Positions 5,948 to 12,585 of a stretch of DNA of 12,585 bases are shown here, piece by piece. The DNA comes from Alcaligenaceae bacterium. Its GTDB lineage: Bacteria > Pseudomonadota > Gammaproteobacteria > Burkholderiales > Burkholderiaceae. The stretch lies in contig CANBUF010000021.1 in assembly GCA_947372575.1 (NCBI GenBank), forward strand, positions 1 through 12,585, written 5' to 3'. The notes under the pieces are model-generated. The model had not been told where the DNA came from. It made no database searches and saw nothing but the letters and a program-made list of their open reading frames with translations. Numbering within the stretch: the first letter of the stretch is position 1; the number at the start of each line of letters is the position of its first letter. A program made the position numbers and the translations under genes.

Positions 5948-6382
5948 TTACGCCTGACCTGTTTGCAAGACCTGCAGAATCATTTCCTCAAGTTGTTTGG
6001 GAGGCAACGCACCTGAGACACGTCCCAATTCTTTTGTCCCGCGAAACACCGCGAGTGTTGGAATAGAACGGATACTGTAGCGTGCGCCCAAATCCTGATT
6101 TGCTTCGGTATCTACTTTGACAAAGGCGAGTTTTCCACCAAATTTTTGTGCGGCCGCAGCAAAAGTCGGTGCAAATCCACGACAGGGGCCGCACCAGGGC
6201 GCCCAGAAGTCAATGATGACGGGCAACTGAGCCTGTGACAGCAACGCGGTCAGGCTCTGGGCATCTACAGCATGGACTCCGGATAGAATGGGTTGCGCGC
6301 AGGCACCACATACCGGTTGATCAGCAAGTCTGTCTTCGGGTATACGATTGGTTTTCTGGCAATGGGGGCACTGTAATTGCAT
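5948..6382 (-). CDS. trxC: Thioredoxin TrxC (thioredoxin 2) with N-terminal zinc-binding domain
   Basis: A 144-residue cytosolic disulfide reductase. Residues 1-30 hold two CxxC pairs (Cys5/Cys8 and Cys25/Cys28), the zinc-binding module that distinguishes TrxC from TrxA. The thioredoxin fold follows, with FWAPWCGPCRGF (59-70; redox cysteines 64 and 67) and the cis-proline stretch SIPTLAVF. The length is close to the E. coli protein (139). The ribosome-binding site AGGAGA lies 5 nt before the ATG. It is transcribed away from the PLP-enzyme gene, and its stop is 271 bp from the importer operon, which has its own promoter. No clear terminator follows. Whether it serves general redox control or the neighbouring sulfur or nitrogen metabolism is not visible; no full OxyR-type repeat was seen upstream. 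Confidence 0.95.
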   Translation of the reverse strand: MQLQCPHCQKTNRIPEDRLADQPVCGACAQPILSGVHAVDAQSLTALLSQAQLPVIIDFWAPWCGPCRGFAPTFAAAAQKFGGKLAFVKVDTEANQDLGARYSIRSIPTLAVFRGTKELGRVSGALPPKQLEEMILQVLQTGQA

Positions 6383-6407
6383 GGTGGTCTCCTGTCAGGC
6401 AATATGC

Positions 6408-6425
6408 GATCAAGCAGTTTTGATC
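6408..6425. promoter_or_regulatory. Palindromic operator candidate between divergent trxC and the PLP-enzyme gene
   Basis: Perfect inverted repeat GATCAA-N6-TTGATC in the 83-bp divergent gap, 25 bp upstream of the trxC start codon and 40 bp upstream of the PLP-enzyme start codon. The symmetry and the position, overlapping where both promoters should lie, suggest binding of a dimeric regulator. No clear -35/-10 pair is visible on either strand, and the regulator is not encoded in the window. Confidence 0.5.
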
Positions 6426-6465
6426 ATACTCATACATTTCGCTCGTCACAATTAAGGATTCTGTC

Positions 6466-7482
6466 ATGGATTTGAGCCGTTTTCCACGTAGACGCTATTC
6501 TCAAGGCCCTTCGCCAATCGAATTTTTGCCTAACTTCAGCCGGGCACTGGGTGGCCCTAAAGTCTGGATCAAACGTGACGATATGCTTGGCCTGTCTCCC
6601 GGCGGTAATAAAACGCGAAAGCTTGAATTCCTGATGGGAGATGCACTGGCTAAAGGTGCAGATACGCTGGTCACCTGTGGCGCACCGCAATCGAATCATT
6701 GCCGCATTACCCTGGCTGCTGCAGTCAAGGAAGGTCTGAAGTGCCGTTTTGTGATTGAAGAGCGTGTACCCGGCAGCTATGACGTCAATGCGACGGGTAA
6801 CAATTTTATGTTCCGTCTGCTGGGTGTGGAGGCCATCACGGTTGTGCCGGGTGGCACCAATATGGCAGAGGCAATGGAAAAAGTCGCGCAGGAATTGCGT
6901 GCCGAGGGTCGTAAGCCCTACATCATTCCAGGTGGCGGATCGAACGCAATTGGCGGACTCGGGTATGTGGCGTGCGCACAAGAGCTGCAGCAGCAACTCC
7001 TGCAAATGGGCCAGCCGATGGATCATGTGGTCGTCGGATCAGGGAGTTCCGGCACACACGGTGGACTCGTGGCGGGTTTTCTGGGGAACAACATTCATAT
7101 TCCGCTTGTCGGAATCGGCGTGAGCCGCGATCCCTCTGATCAGAATCCACTTGTTCTAAAAGAAGCGCAAGCCATCATGGATTTATTGAAGGTCAATATG
7201 CAGGTGCCACCTGAGGCGGTCCTGAGTTTTGGTGATTGGTGGCGTCCTAAATATTCAGTCCCGAATCCCGCCATGGTCGAGGCGGTGCAAATGCTGGCAC
7301 GCACCGAAGCTATTTTGCTCGATCCTGTGTACACAGGAAAAATCATGGCCGGTCTGATTGGTTTGAGTCGTCAGGGATATTTCAAGCCGCAGGACAATGT
7401 GTTATTTCTCCACACGGGCGGTGCTACAGCGCTGCATGCCTATGAGTCTGTCGTGCTGGCAGCTCCATCTGACGCAGCTTGA
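6466..7482 (+). CDS. PLP-dependent D-cysteine desulfhydrase / L-cysteate sulfo-lyase family enzyme
   Basis: A 338-residue cytosolic fold-type II PLP enzyme of the family shared by D-cysteine desulfhydrase (DcyD), cysteate sulfo-lyase (CuyA) and ACC deaminase. The PLP lysine is Lys49 (SPGGNKTRKLEFL). Ser76 in CGAPQSNHCR is the usual substrate/carboxylate contact, and the phosphate loop is GSGSSGTHGG (191-200). Tyr289 in LLDPVYTGK and the HTGGATALHAY end are family hallmarks. Such enzymes cleave small amino acids to a 2-keto acid, ammonia and a leaving group (sulfide or sulfite). The start is supported by AAGGA 8 nt before the ATG. The gene is divergent from trxC and separated from the next gene by a 147-bp gap with a hairpin, so it may be its own transcription unit. 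DcyD or CuyA fits the motifs better than ACC deaminase, but the substrate cannot be decided by eye. Confidence 0.88.
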   Translation: MDLSRFPRRRYSQGPSPIEFLPNFSRALGGPKVWIKRDDMLGLSPGGNKTRKLEFLMGDALAKGADTLVTCGAPQSNHCRITLAAAVKEGLKCRFVIEERVPGSYDVNATGNNFMFRLLGVEAITVVPGGTNMAEAMEKVAQELRAEGRKPYIIPGGGSNAIGGLGYVACAQELQQQLLQMGQPMDHVVVGSGSSGTHGGLVAGFLGNNIHIPLVGIGVSRDPSDQNPLVLKEAQAIMDLLKVNMQVPPEAVLSFGDWWRPKYSVPNPAMVEAVQMLARTEAILLDPVYTGKIMAGLIGLSRQGYFKPQDNVLFLHTGGATALHAYESVVLAAPSDAA

Positions 7483-7497
7483 GGTGATGCTGCAGGT

Positions 7498-7527
7498 GCC
7501 TGAGGAGATGGTTTTACATCTTCAGGC
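7498..7527 (+). terminator. Stem-loop after the PLP-enzyme gene (possible terminator or attenuator)
   Basis: Arms GCCTGA-gg-AGATG (7498-7510) and CATCTTCAGGC (7517-7527) form an 11-bp stem with a 2-nt bulge and the loop GTTTTA. It starts 16 nt after the stop codon. The sequence after the stem lacks a clean U-run, so intrinsic termination is uncertain; it may instead stabilise the 3' end. Confidence 0.45.
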
Positions 7528-7629
7528 TATCTTGCGCTTGCCTAAGTTTCGCCGACACAGGTTTTACCTGCCACCACCATTCATTTCCCAGTGACTGCCA
7601 ACCATAAAATCAATTAAATTCGAGACAAG

Positions 7630-8622
7630 ATGAATATTCCCAAAATCCGTCGTCAAGTATTGGCATGTTGCGCACTTATCGCAGCAACAGGCTGGTTTCA
7701 GAGCAATCCTGTGCTGGCGCAGGTCAGCAACTTCCCCAGCAAACCCATCAAAATTCTGGTGCCATTTACTGCGGGTAGCGGGGCCGATGTATATGCGCGG
7801 TTTTTCGGTAAAAAGCTCTCCGAGATTTTGGGGCAACCGGTCATTGTTGAGAACAAGCCGGGTGCAGGTGGAGCGCTGGCGGTGCAGTCTTTAAAAAACG
7901 ATCCTGCAGATGGCTACACCATGCTGATGGGCAGTAATTCGCCCATGGCGGTTAACGTGGTGACGGTCAAAAACCTGACTTACGATCCGGTTGCTGATTT
8001 ACGACCTGTGGCGGGTATGACGCGATCGATGGCGGTATTCATGGTGCCCAATGCATCACCGCTCAAGACAATCGGCGATCTCGAAAAACGTGGGCGCCAG
8101 CTGCCGGCCCTAAACGCAGGCACTTATTCGCCAGGCTACCAATTGGCGGCTGCACAGTTCACATCCAAAGCTGGTACACCGTTCCAGACCGTCATGTACA
8201 AAGGCCTATCGCAAACGATTACCGATGTCATGGGCAATCAGATTGATCTGGCTGTGATCGACTCGACAGGCTCGGTCTCGACAGCCACGTCGGGTAAAGC
8301 GCGCATTATTCTGGTGACCGGAGACAAGCGCCACCCTGAGCTCCCCGATGTGCCGACTTTAAAAGAAAGCGGTTACCCCGAGGCCGTGCATTACAGCTGG
8401 ACGTCTTTCTGGGTGTCATCCAAGACCCCAGATCAGATCGTCAAAATTCTGGCTGATGCCATGCAAAAGGCACTGGCGCAGCCTGACTCTAAAGAATTCA
8501 TCGAGCAAACGGGTGCAGAGGTCATGCCCTTCGGTCCGACAGAGATGCGTGCTTTTCAGCTCACTGAAATCGAACGGTTCCGTAAAGCAGCCACGGATAG
8601 TGGTTTTAAAGCCGAGGACTAA
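7630..8622 (+). CDS. Bug/TctC-family tripartite tricarboxylate transporter substrate-binding protein
   Basis: A 330-residue periplasmic receptor. The signal peptide spans residues 1-30: basic MNIPKIRR, hydrophobic VLACCALIAATGWF, and a likely cut after VLA before QVS. The mature chain shows the Bug signature in order: FPSKPIKILVPFTAGSGAD (35-53), ENKPGAGG (74-81), DGYTMLMG (94-101) and YDPVADLRPVAGM (118-130). Length is usual for the family. Bug receptors bind small carboxylates, amides or amino acids and deliver them to TctAB-type membrane components. No tctA or tctB is present here, as is common for orphan receptors in Alcaligenaceae. It heads a plus-strand operon, with the dehydrogenase 52 nt downstream. 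The ribosome-binding site before the ATG is weak. Ligand unknown. Confidence 0.92.
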   Translation: MNIPKIRRQVLACCALIAATGWFQSNPVLAQVSNFPSKPIKILVPFTAGSGADVYARFFGKKLSEILGQPVIVENKPGAGGALAVQSLKNDPADGYTMLMGSNSPMAVNVVTVKNLTYDPVADLRPVAGMTRSMAVFMVPNASPLKTIGDLEKRGRQLPALNAGTYSPGYQLAAAQFTSKAGTPFQTVMYKGLSQTITDVMGNQIDLAVIDSTGSVSTATSGKARIILVTGDKRHPELPDVPTLKESGYPEAVHYSWTSFWVSSKTPDQIVKILADAMQKALAQPDSKEFIEQTGAEVMPFGPTEMRAFQLTEIERFRKAATDSGFKAED

Positions 8623-8639
8623 GTACGACGCTGACTTAG
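8619..8639 (+). repeat. Intercistronic inverted repeat spanning the receptor stop codon
   Basis: Arms CTAAGT (8619-8624) and ACTTAG (8634-8639) with a 9-nt loop. The receptor TAA stop (8620-8622) lies inside the left arm. It is followed by an A-run rather than T, so it is not a sense-strand terminator. Such stems after receptor genes often protect the upstream message and lower downstream expression (inference). Confidence 0.45.
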
Positions 8640-8674
8640 CACAAAAAAACCTTCGCAACACAGGAAACAGACAC

Positions 8675-9577
8675 ATGAAAATCGGACTGATCGGCCTGGG
8701 TAACATGGGCTTTCACTTTGGAACGCGATTACTGGCAGCAGGTCAGGATCTGATCGTGTATGACAGCAACCCTCAGGCTGTAGCGAGATTGCAGGAAAAA
8801 GGTGCTGAGCTTGCCGACAATCCGCACGATATGGCGGAACAGGCTGAAATCATTTTGCTTTGTTTGCCGATGCCAACGATCGTTGAGGCCGTCGTGTGTG
8901 GTGATGAGGGCGTCATTCATGGACGTGCCGTGCGAACAATTGTGGATCTGTCGACAACCGGCCCGTCGGTCACCGACAAGGTTGCTGCAGCGGTTGCACT
9001 GCGTAGTATCGACTGGATTGGATCGCCCGTCAGTGGTGGCACGATTGGCGCCGAGAAGGGTACGCTCACGCTCATGGCTTCAGGTCCTCAGAGTGCTTTC
9101 AAGGAAGTCGAGTCCATCCTGTGCGTGCTAGGTAAAAATATTTTTTATCTGGGTGAACAGCCCAGTCTGGGTCAGACGATGAAAATCGTGAACAACACGC
9201 TGTGCGCGGTCTCGATCGTGGCGAGTTGTGAGACGCTTGTTTATGGTGCAAAGGCCGGTCTGGATCCCAAGACAATGCTTGATGTTATTAATGTTTCGAG
9301 TGGAAGGTCCTTTGCCACGCAGGAAAAAATTCCACAGTGCATTTTGAATCGTGATTTTCCGACGCGATTTACAACAGATTTGCTGCACAAAGATATCAAG
9401 CTTTGCCTCGAAGAAGCGGAAAAGCTCGGCGTACCCATGACCGTCAGTCCCGCAGCGCGACAGTTCCTTGCTTTCGCCATAAGCCAGGGGGATGGCCCCA
9501 AAGATTACGCGCACATTATTCGTCACATTGAGGGCTGGGCAGATCATGAGTTTGGTTCTGCTGACAAACATGACTGA
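8675..9577 (+). CDS. NAD(P)-dependent 3-hydroxyisobutyrate dehydrogenase family oxidoreductase
   Basis: A 300-residue cytosolic beta-hydroxyacid dehydrogenase of the group that includes 3-hydroxyisobutyrate dehydrogenase and tartronate semialdehyde reductase. The Rossmann motif is IGLGNMG (6-12). Asp30 at the end of the second strand (VYDSNP) suggests preference for NAD over NADP. Substrate-binding motifs are DLSTTGP (91-97) and SPVSGGTIGAEKGTL (117-131), and the catalytic lysine is Lys170 in GQTMKIVNN. I chose the start at 8675 because it begins the Rossmann strand and follows AGGAAA; the open frame runs further upstream to 8456 but overlaps the receptor gene. Its last 8 nt overlap the permease start. 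The hydroxyacid substrate is unknown; it may reduce or oxidise a product of the imported compound. Confidence 0.9.
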   Translation: MKIGLIGLGNMGFHFGTRLLAAGQDLIVYDSNPQAVARLQEKGAELADNPHDMAEQAEIILLCLPMPTIVEAVVCGDEGVIHGRAVRTIVDLSTTGPSVTDKVAAAVALRSIDWIGSPVSGGTIGAEKGTLTLMASGPQSAFKEVESILCVLGKNIFYLGEQPSLGQTMKIVNNTLCAVSIVASCETLVYGAKAGLDPKTMLDVINVSSGRSFATQEKIPQCILNRDFPTRFTTDLLHKDIKLCLEEAEKLGVPMTVSPAARQFLAFAISQGDGPKDYAHIIRHIEGWADHEFGSADKHD

Positions 9578-10955
9578 CTCCAAGCAAACTGCACTTGAGG
9601 TCGCCGAGGTTTTGAGCGCCGTTAACGGGCAAGCCCCCGTTCGCAAGCTCAGCATGTTTGGTGCGATTGCGATCATTGTCGGGATCGTCATCGGTGCGGG
9701 GATTTTTAAAACTCCCTCGATGGTGGCAGGTGTCACAGGCGACGCAGGATGGATGGTGCTAGCCTGGTTTTTAGGTGGCATGATCTCGCTCGCCGGCGCC
9801 TTGTGCTATGCCGAATTGGCCACAACCTATCCGCACGCCGGTGGCGATTATCATTTTATTGCAATTGCACTTGGCAAGGATATCTCATTTTTATATGCCT
9901 GGGCCAAGGCCACGGTCATTAATACTGGCTGCATTGCCTTACTTGCTTTTGTGTTTGGCGACTACATGTCCAAAGCGATCAATCTCGGCCCTTATTCGTC
10001 GGCATTGTGGGCGGTATTCATCGTCGTCGCAATGACCGTGATAAACCTGGTCGGTATCCACGCGGCTTCGTGGGTACAAAGTTTGCTCACCATCATCGAA
10101 GTCTCCGGACTGATCTGTGTGGCCGTGGCAGGGTTTGTGGTTGCTGGCGACGCACCTGCCTCGCCAGCCTTGTTTTCAACGACGCCGAGCCTCGGTATGT
10201 TTGGGCTTGGCATGGTGTTTGTCTTGCTCACCTACGGTGGCTGGAACGAGGCCGCCTATATTTCTGCCGAGGTACAGGGTAATAAACGCGTGATTGTCCC
10301 TGTTATTGTTATCAGCATTTTGCTGTTGACCCTTGTGTATGTGCTGGTGAATATTGCGATCGTCTCTGGCATGGGACTCGCAGGTCTGGCCGCCAGCAAT
10401 GCGGTTGCCGCCGATTTGATGGGCAAGGCCTTTGGACCGATGGGTGAGCGTGCGCTGGGCGTGTTTGTTTCGGTCTCGGCCTTAACCAGCATCAACGCCA
10501 CCATGATTGTCGGCGCACGCACCAATTATGCACTGGGACAGGATTGGCCCGCTCTGCGTTTTATGGGGGGCTGGCACGCCAGTCGGGGTACACCTGTTGC
10601 GGCATTCTGCGTCCAGTCCATGCTCAGTCTTGCGCTGGTGGTATTCGGGATCTGGCAAACCGATGGGTTTGAAGTTATGGTGGAATTCACCGCACCTGTA
10701 TTCTGGTTCTTCCTCTTTCTGGTTGGCATATCGCTTTTTGTGATGCGGTTTAAAGACCCAAGTGCGGAGCGACCATTTCGTGTCCCACTTTATCCCGTGA
10801 TCCCAATTGTGTTTTGCCTGACCAGTGCTTATCTGGCGTATTCAAGTGTGGTTTATGCCGCAAGCAAAAACGCGGTGCATATTTCCTTAATTGTCATGGG
10901 ACTGGGTCTGATCGCTCTGTTTTGCACGCATGTCTTCAAACACCATGCAAAATGA
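9570..10955 (+). CDS. APC-family amino acid permease
   Basis: A 461-residue inner-membrane transporter with about twelve hydrophobic segments. The first, GAIAIIVGIVIGAGIF, is the APC-superfamily substrate-binding helix motif (GxxIGxGIF) and lies at residues 31-46. CYAELATTYPHAGGDYHF is the conserved stretch of the LAT/SteT-like group, and GWNEAAYISAEVQG marks helix 6. It probably imports or exchanges a small neutral amino acid or amine. The start at 9570 gives an 8-nt overlap with the dehydrogenase stop (ATGACTGA). Met at 9546, in frame, would add 8 residues and cannot be excluded, since neither start has a strong ribosome-binding site. It overlaps the downstream ATPase gene, so the two are co-translated. 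Substrate not assigned. Confidence 0.9.
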   Translation: MTDSKQTALEVAEVLSAVNGQAPVRKLSMFGAIAIIVGIVIGAGIFKTPSMVAGVTGDAGWMVLAWFLGGMISLAGALCYAELATTYPHAGGDYHFIAIALGKDISFLYAWAKATVINTGCIALLAFVFGDYMSKAINLGPYSSALWAVFIVVAMTVINLVGIHAASWVQSLLTIIEVSGLICVAVAGFVVAGDAPASPALFSTTPSLGMFGLGMVFVLLTYGGWNEAAYISAEVQGNKRVIVPVIVISILLLTLVYVLVNIAIVSGMGLAGLAASNAVAADLMGKAFGPMGERALGVFVSVSALTSINATMIVGARTNYALGQDWPALRFMGGWHASRGTPVAAFCVQSMLSLALVVFGIWQTDGFEVMVEFTAPVFWFFLFLVGISLFVMRFKDPSAERPFRVPLYPVIPIVFCLTSAYLAYSSVVYAASKNAVHISLIVMGLGLIALFCTHVFKHHAK

Positions 10956-12585
10956 GCCATTGCTCCAGATCATGGATTTGACGGTTCGCTTTCCAGGCGC
11001 CGAGAGTGCCTTGCCTGCAGTGGCTCAACTGAGTATTGAGGTGCATCCAGGCCGCACGCTGGCAATTGTCGGGGAGTCCGGTTCAGGTAAATCCGTCACC
11101 GCCATGGCCATGATGCGCTTGCTGGATTACACGGCAGCCGAGGTGACGACAGGCTCGATTATGTTTGCCGAGGCTGGGCAGCCCACGCAAGATATCCTGC
11201 AGATGGATGATGCGAGCCTGCGGCGTCTGCGTGGCCAACGGATCTCGATGATTTTTCAGGAGCCGATGACCTCGCTCAACCCGGTCTTCACCGTTGGCTG
11301 GCAGATTATCGAATCGCTGATGCTGCACCAGAGACTGACACATACGATGGCGCGTAAGGCGGCACTGGCGATGTTGGACAAGGTACGACTACCCGATGCC
11401 GAACAATTGCTTGATCGCTATCCACATCAGCTATCGGGTGGAATGCGCCAGCGTGTCATGATCGCGATGGCCTTGTGCTGTCAGCCGCAGCTATTGATTG
11501 CGGACGAACCCACCACTGCACTCGATGTGACCATTCAAGCGCAGATTCTGAACATCATCCGCGAAATGCAGCGAGAGCTTGGGACCGCAGTGGTCTTTAT
11601 CACACACGATATGGGTGTTGTTGCCGAAATGGCAGACGATGTGGTGGTCATGTGGCGAGGGCGCAAGGTTGAATCCGGTCCGGTTAAAGAAATCTTCGCT
11701 TCGCCACGGCACCCCTACACACAAACTTTGCTTGCGGCAGTCCCCCGGTTAGGGAGCATGCGTGGCGAGCCTTTTCCACGCAGAGTGCCTGTTGCGATCA
11801 TGCAGGCAACTGGCGACGTTGTCTTGAGCGGAACAGTCTGCGTGCAAGACACAGTGCGCCCCGGCCCCCCCTTACTTGAGGTGGCAGGGTTGAGCACACG
11901 CTTTGATGTGCGTCGTAATATATTTGGTCGCGTCACGCATCGTGTCTTTGCCGTCGAACAAGTAAGTTTTGAAATCTATCCAGGCGAGACGCTCGCCATT
12001 GTTGGTGAGTCCGGCAGTGGTAAGTCAACCATTGGCAAGACTCTGCAGCAATTGCTCAAGCCCAGTGCGGGGCGCATCGCACTGCACGGCCAGGATCTTG
12101 GCAACATGGATACGGCCGCTCGTACAGCTCTTAAACAGAAAATCCAGTACGTGTTTCAGGATCCGTACGCGTCGCTTGATCCTCGCCAGACGGTTGGCTT
12201 CAGTATCGCAGAGCCCATCCGTACCCATCAGTTACTCAGTGGTCCGGCAGTCGAGGCCCGTGTGTCGGAACTCTTGCAACAGGTTGGACTCCAGCCATCC
12301 CATGCCACGCGCTATCCGCACGAGTTCTCTGGTGGGCAACGCCAGCGTGTCTGCATTGCCCGTGCCCTGGCGAGCAAACCTGAACTGATTATTGCCGACG
12401 AGTCTGTTTCGGCGCTTGATGTTTCGATCCAGGCCCAGATCATCGACTTGCTCATGGCCTTGCAATACGAACATGGCCTGTCTTACCTTTTTATCAGTCA
12501 CGACATGGCTGTTGTCGAAAAAATCAGCCACCGTGTCGCGGTGATGTATGCCGGCCAGATTGTCGAGCTAGGAACCCGCCAGCAG
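10930..12585 (+). CDS. Dipeptide/glutathione-type ABC transporter ATP-binding protein with two fused NBDs (GsiA-like), 3' end beyond the window
   Basis: An open frame of 552 codons reaching the window edge without a stop; about 50 or more C-terminal residues are probably missing. NBD1 has Walker A GESGSGKS (48-55), signature LSGGM (168-172), Walker B LLIADEP (188-194) and His226. NBD2 has Walker A GESGSGKST (359-367), signature FSGGQRQR (466-473), Walker B LIIADES (486-492) and His524. Both domains carry the Opp/Dpp-type features: FQEPMTSLNP in NBD1, FQDPYASLDPRQT in NBD2, and HPYTQTLL ending NBD1. This fused arrangement is that of GsiA and YejF and normally energises two DppB/DppC-type permeases plus a peptide receptor, expected just outside the window. 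The start at 10930 overlaps the permease by 26 nt; Met at 10945, in frame, is an alternative. A C7 run lies in the interdomain linker. Confidence 0.9.
   Translation, partial: MSSNTMQNEPLLQIMDLTVRFPGAESALPAVAQLSIEVHPGRTLAIVGESGSGKSVTAMAMMRLLDYTAAEVTTGSIMFAEAGQPTQDILQMDDASLRRLRGQRISMIFQEPMTSLNPVFTVGWQIIESLMLHQRLTHTMARKAALAMLDKVRLPDAEQLLDRYPHQLSGGMRQRVMIAMALCCQPQLLIADEPTTALDVTIQAQILNIIREMQRELGTAVVFITHDMGVVAEMADDVVVMWRGRKVESGPVKEIFASPRHPYTQTLLAAVPRLGSMRGEPFPRRVPVAIMQATGDVVLSGTVCVQDTVRPGPPLLEVAGLSTRFDVRRNIFGRVTHRVFAVEQVSFEIYPGETLAIVGESGSGKSTIGKTLQQLLKPSAGRIALHGQDLGNMDTAARTALKQKIQYVFQDPYASLDPRQTVGFSIAEPIRTHQLLSGPAVEARVSELLQQVGLQPSHATRYPHEFSGGQRQRVCIARALASKPELIIADESVSALDVSIQAQIIDLLMALQYEHGLSYLFISHDMAVVEKISHRVAVMYAGQIVELGTRQQ

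Noticed and set aside
5887..5958. Possible 23-codon small gene on the plus strand overlapping the trxC 3' end.
   Set aside because: No ribosome-binding site, no recognisable features, and the length is expected by chance.
6430..7026. Open frame of 198 codons on the minus strand opposite the PLP-enzyme gene.
   Set aside because: It lies antisense to a gene with clear PLP-enzyme motifs, its composition is low-complexity and shadow-like, and it has no recognisable domain.
8456..8674. Upstream extension of the dehydrogenase frame into the receptor gene.
   Set aside because: The Rossmann fold starts at the Met at 8675, which has its own AGGAAA site; the extension is out-of-frame receptor sequence.
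9128..9781. Open frame of 217 codons on the minus strand across the dehydrogenase-permease junction.
   Set aside because: It is antisense to two well-supported genes and crosses their boundary; no family motif is visible.

Overview
The window looks like chromosomal DNA of a betaproteobacterium, most likely Burkholderiales of the Alcaligenaceae type. The reasons are an orphan Bug-family periplasmic receptor (a family greatly expanded in Bordetella and its relatives), the TauABC/SsuABC-like importer style, a zinc-type thioredoxin TrxC, and moderate-to-high GC genes separated by AT-richer spacers. The taxonomic call is an inference from gene content, not from a marker gene. No rRNA, tRNA, insertion sequence, CRISPR array or phage gene was seen.

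Left half (98-5676, all on the minus strand) reads as one tightly packed operon. In transcription order it encodes a secreted substrate-binding protein (4642-5676), an inner-membrane permease (3820-4638), an ABC ATPase (3034-3813), an Asp/Glu-racemase-superfamily enzyme resembling arylmalonate decarboxylase or maleate isomerase (2264-3004), a hydantoinase/dihydropyrimidinase (844-2262) and a hydantoin-racemase-like protein (98-847). Gaps are 3, 6, 29 and 1 nt, and the last pair overlaps by 4 nt. The logical reading is uptake of a cyclic ureide or imide, hydrolytic ring opening, and processing of the product by one or two racemase-fold enzymes. Both racemase-fold proteins lack expected catalytic cysteines: one keeps a single Cys, the other keeps neither. 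No N-carbamoylase is encoded here. Upstream of this operon is a near-perfect sigma-54 (-24/-12) promoter, and further upstream lie several dyads, including two related 19-bp elements 35 bp apart that sit where an enhancer-binding activator would be expected.

Centre (5677-6465): a 271-bp regulatory gap holding those elements, then trxC on the minus strand, then an 83-bp divergent gap with a perfect GATCAA-N6-TTGATC palindrome.

Right half (6466 to the end, all on the plus strand): a PLP enzyme of the D-cysteine desulfhydrase / L-cysteate sulfo-lyase / ACC deaminase family. After a 147-bp gap with a strong hairpin come a Bug/TctC receptor, a 3-hydroxyisobutyrate-dehydrogenase-family oxidoreductase, an APC-family amino-acid permease and a double-NBD (GsiA-like) peptide-type ABC ATPase that runs off the window. 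The last three genes overlap one another. The half looks like an uptake and catabolism locus for amino-acid- or peptide-like compounds, with parts of three different transporter classes. No transcriptional regulator is encoded anywhere in the window.
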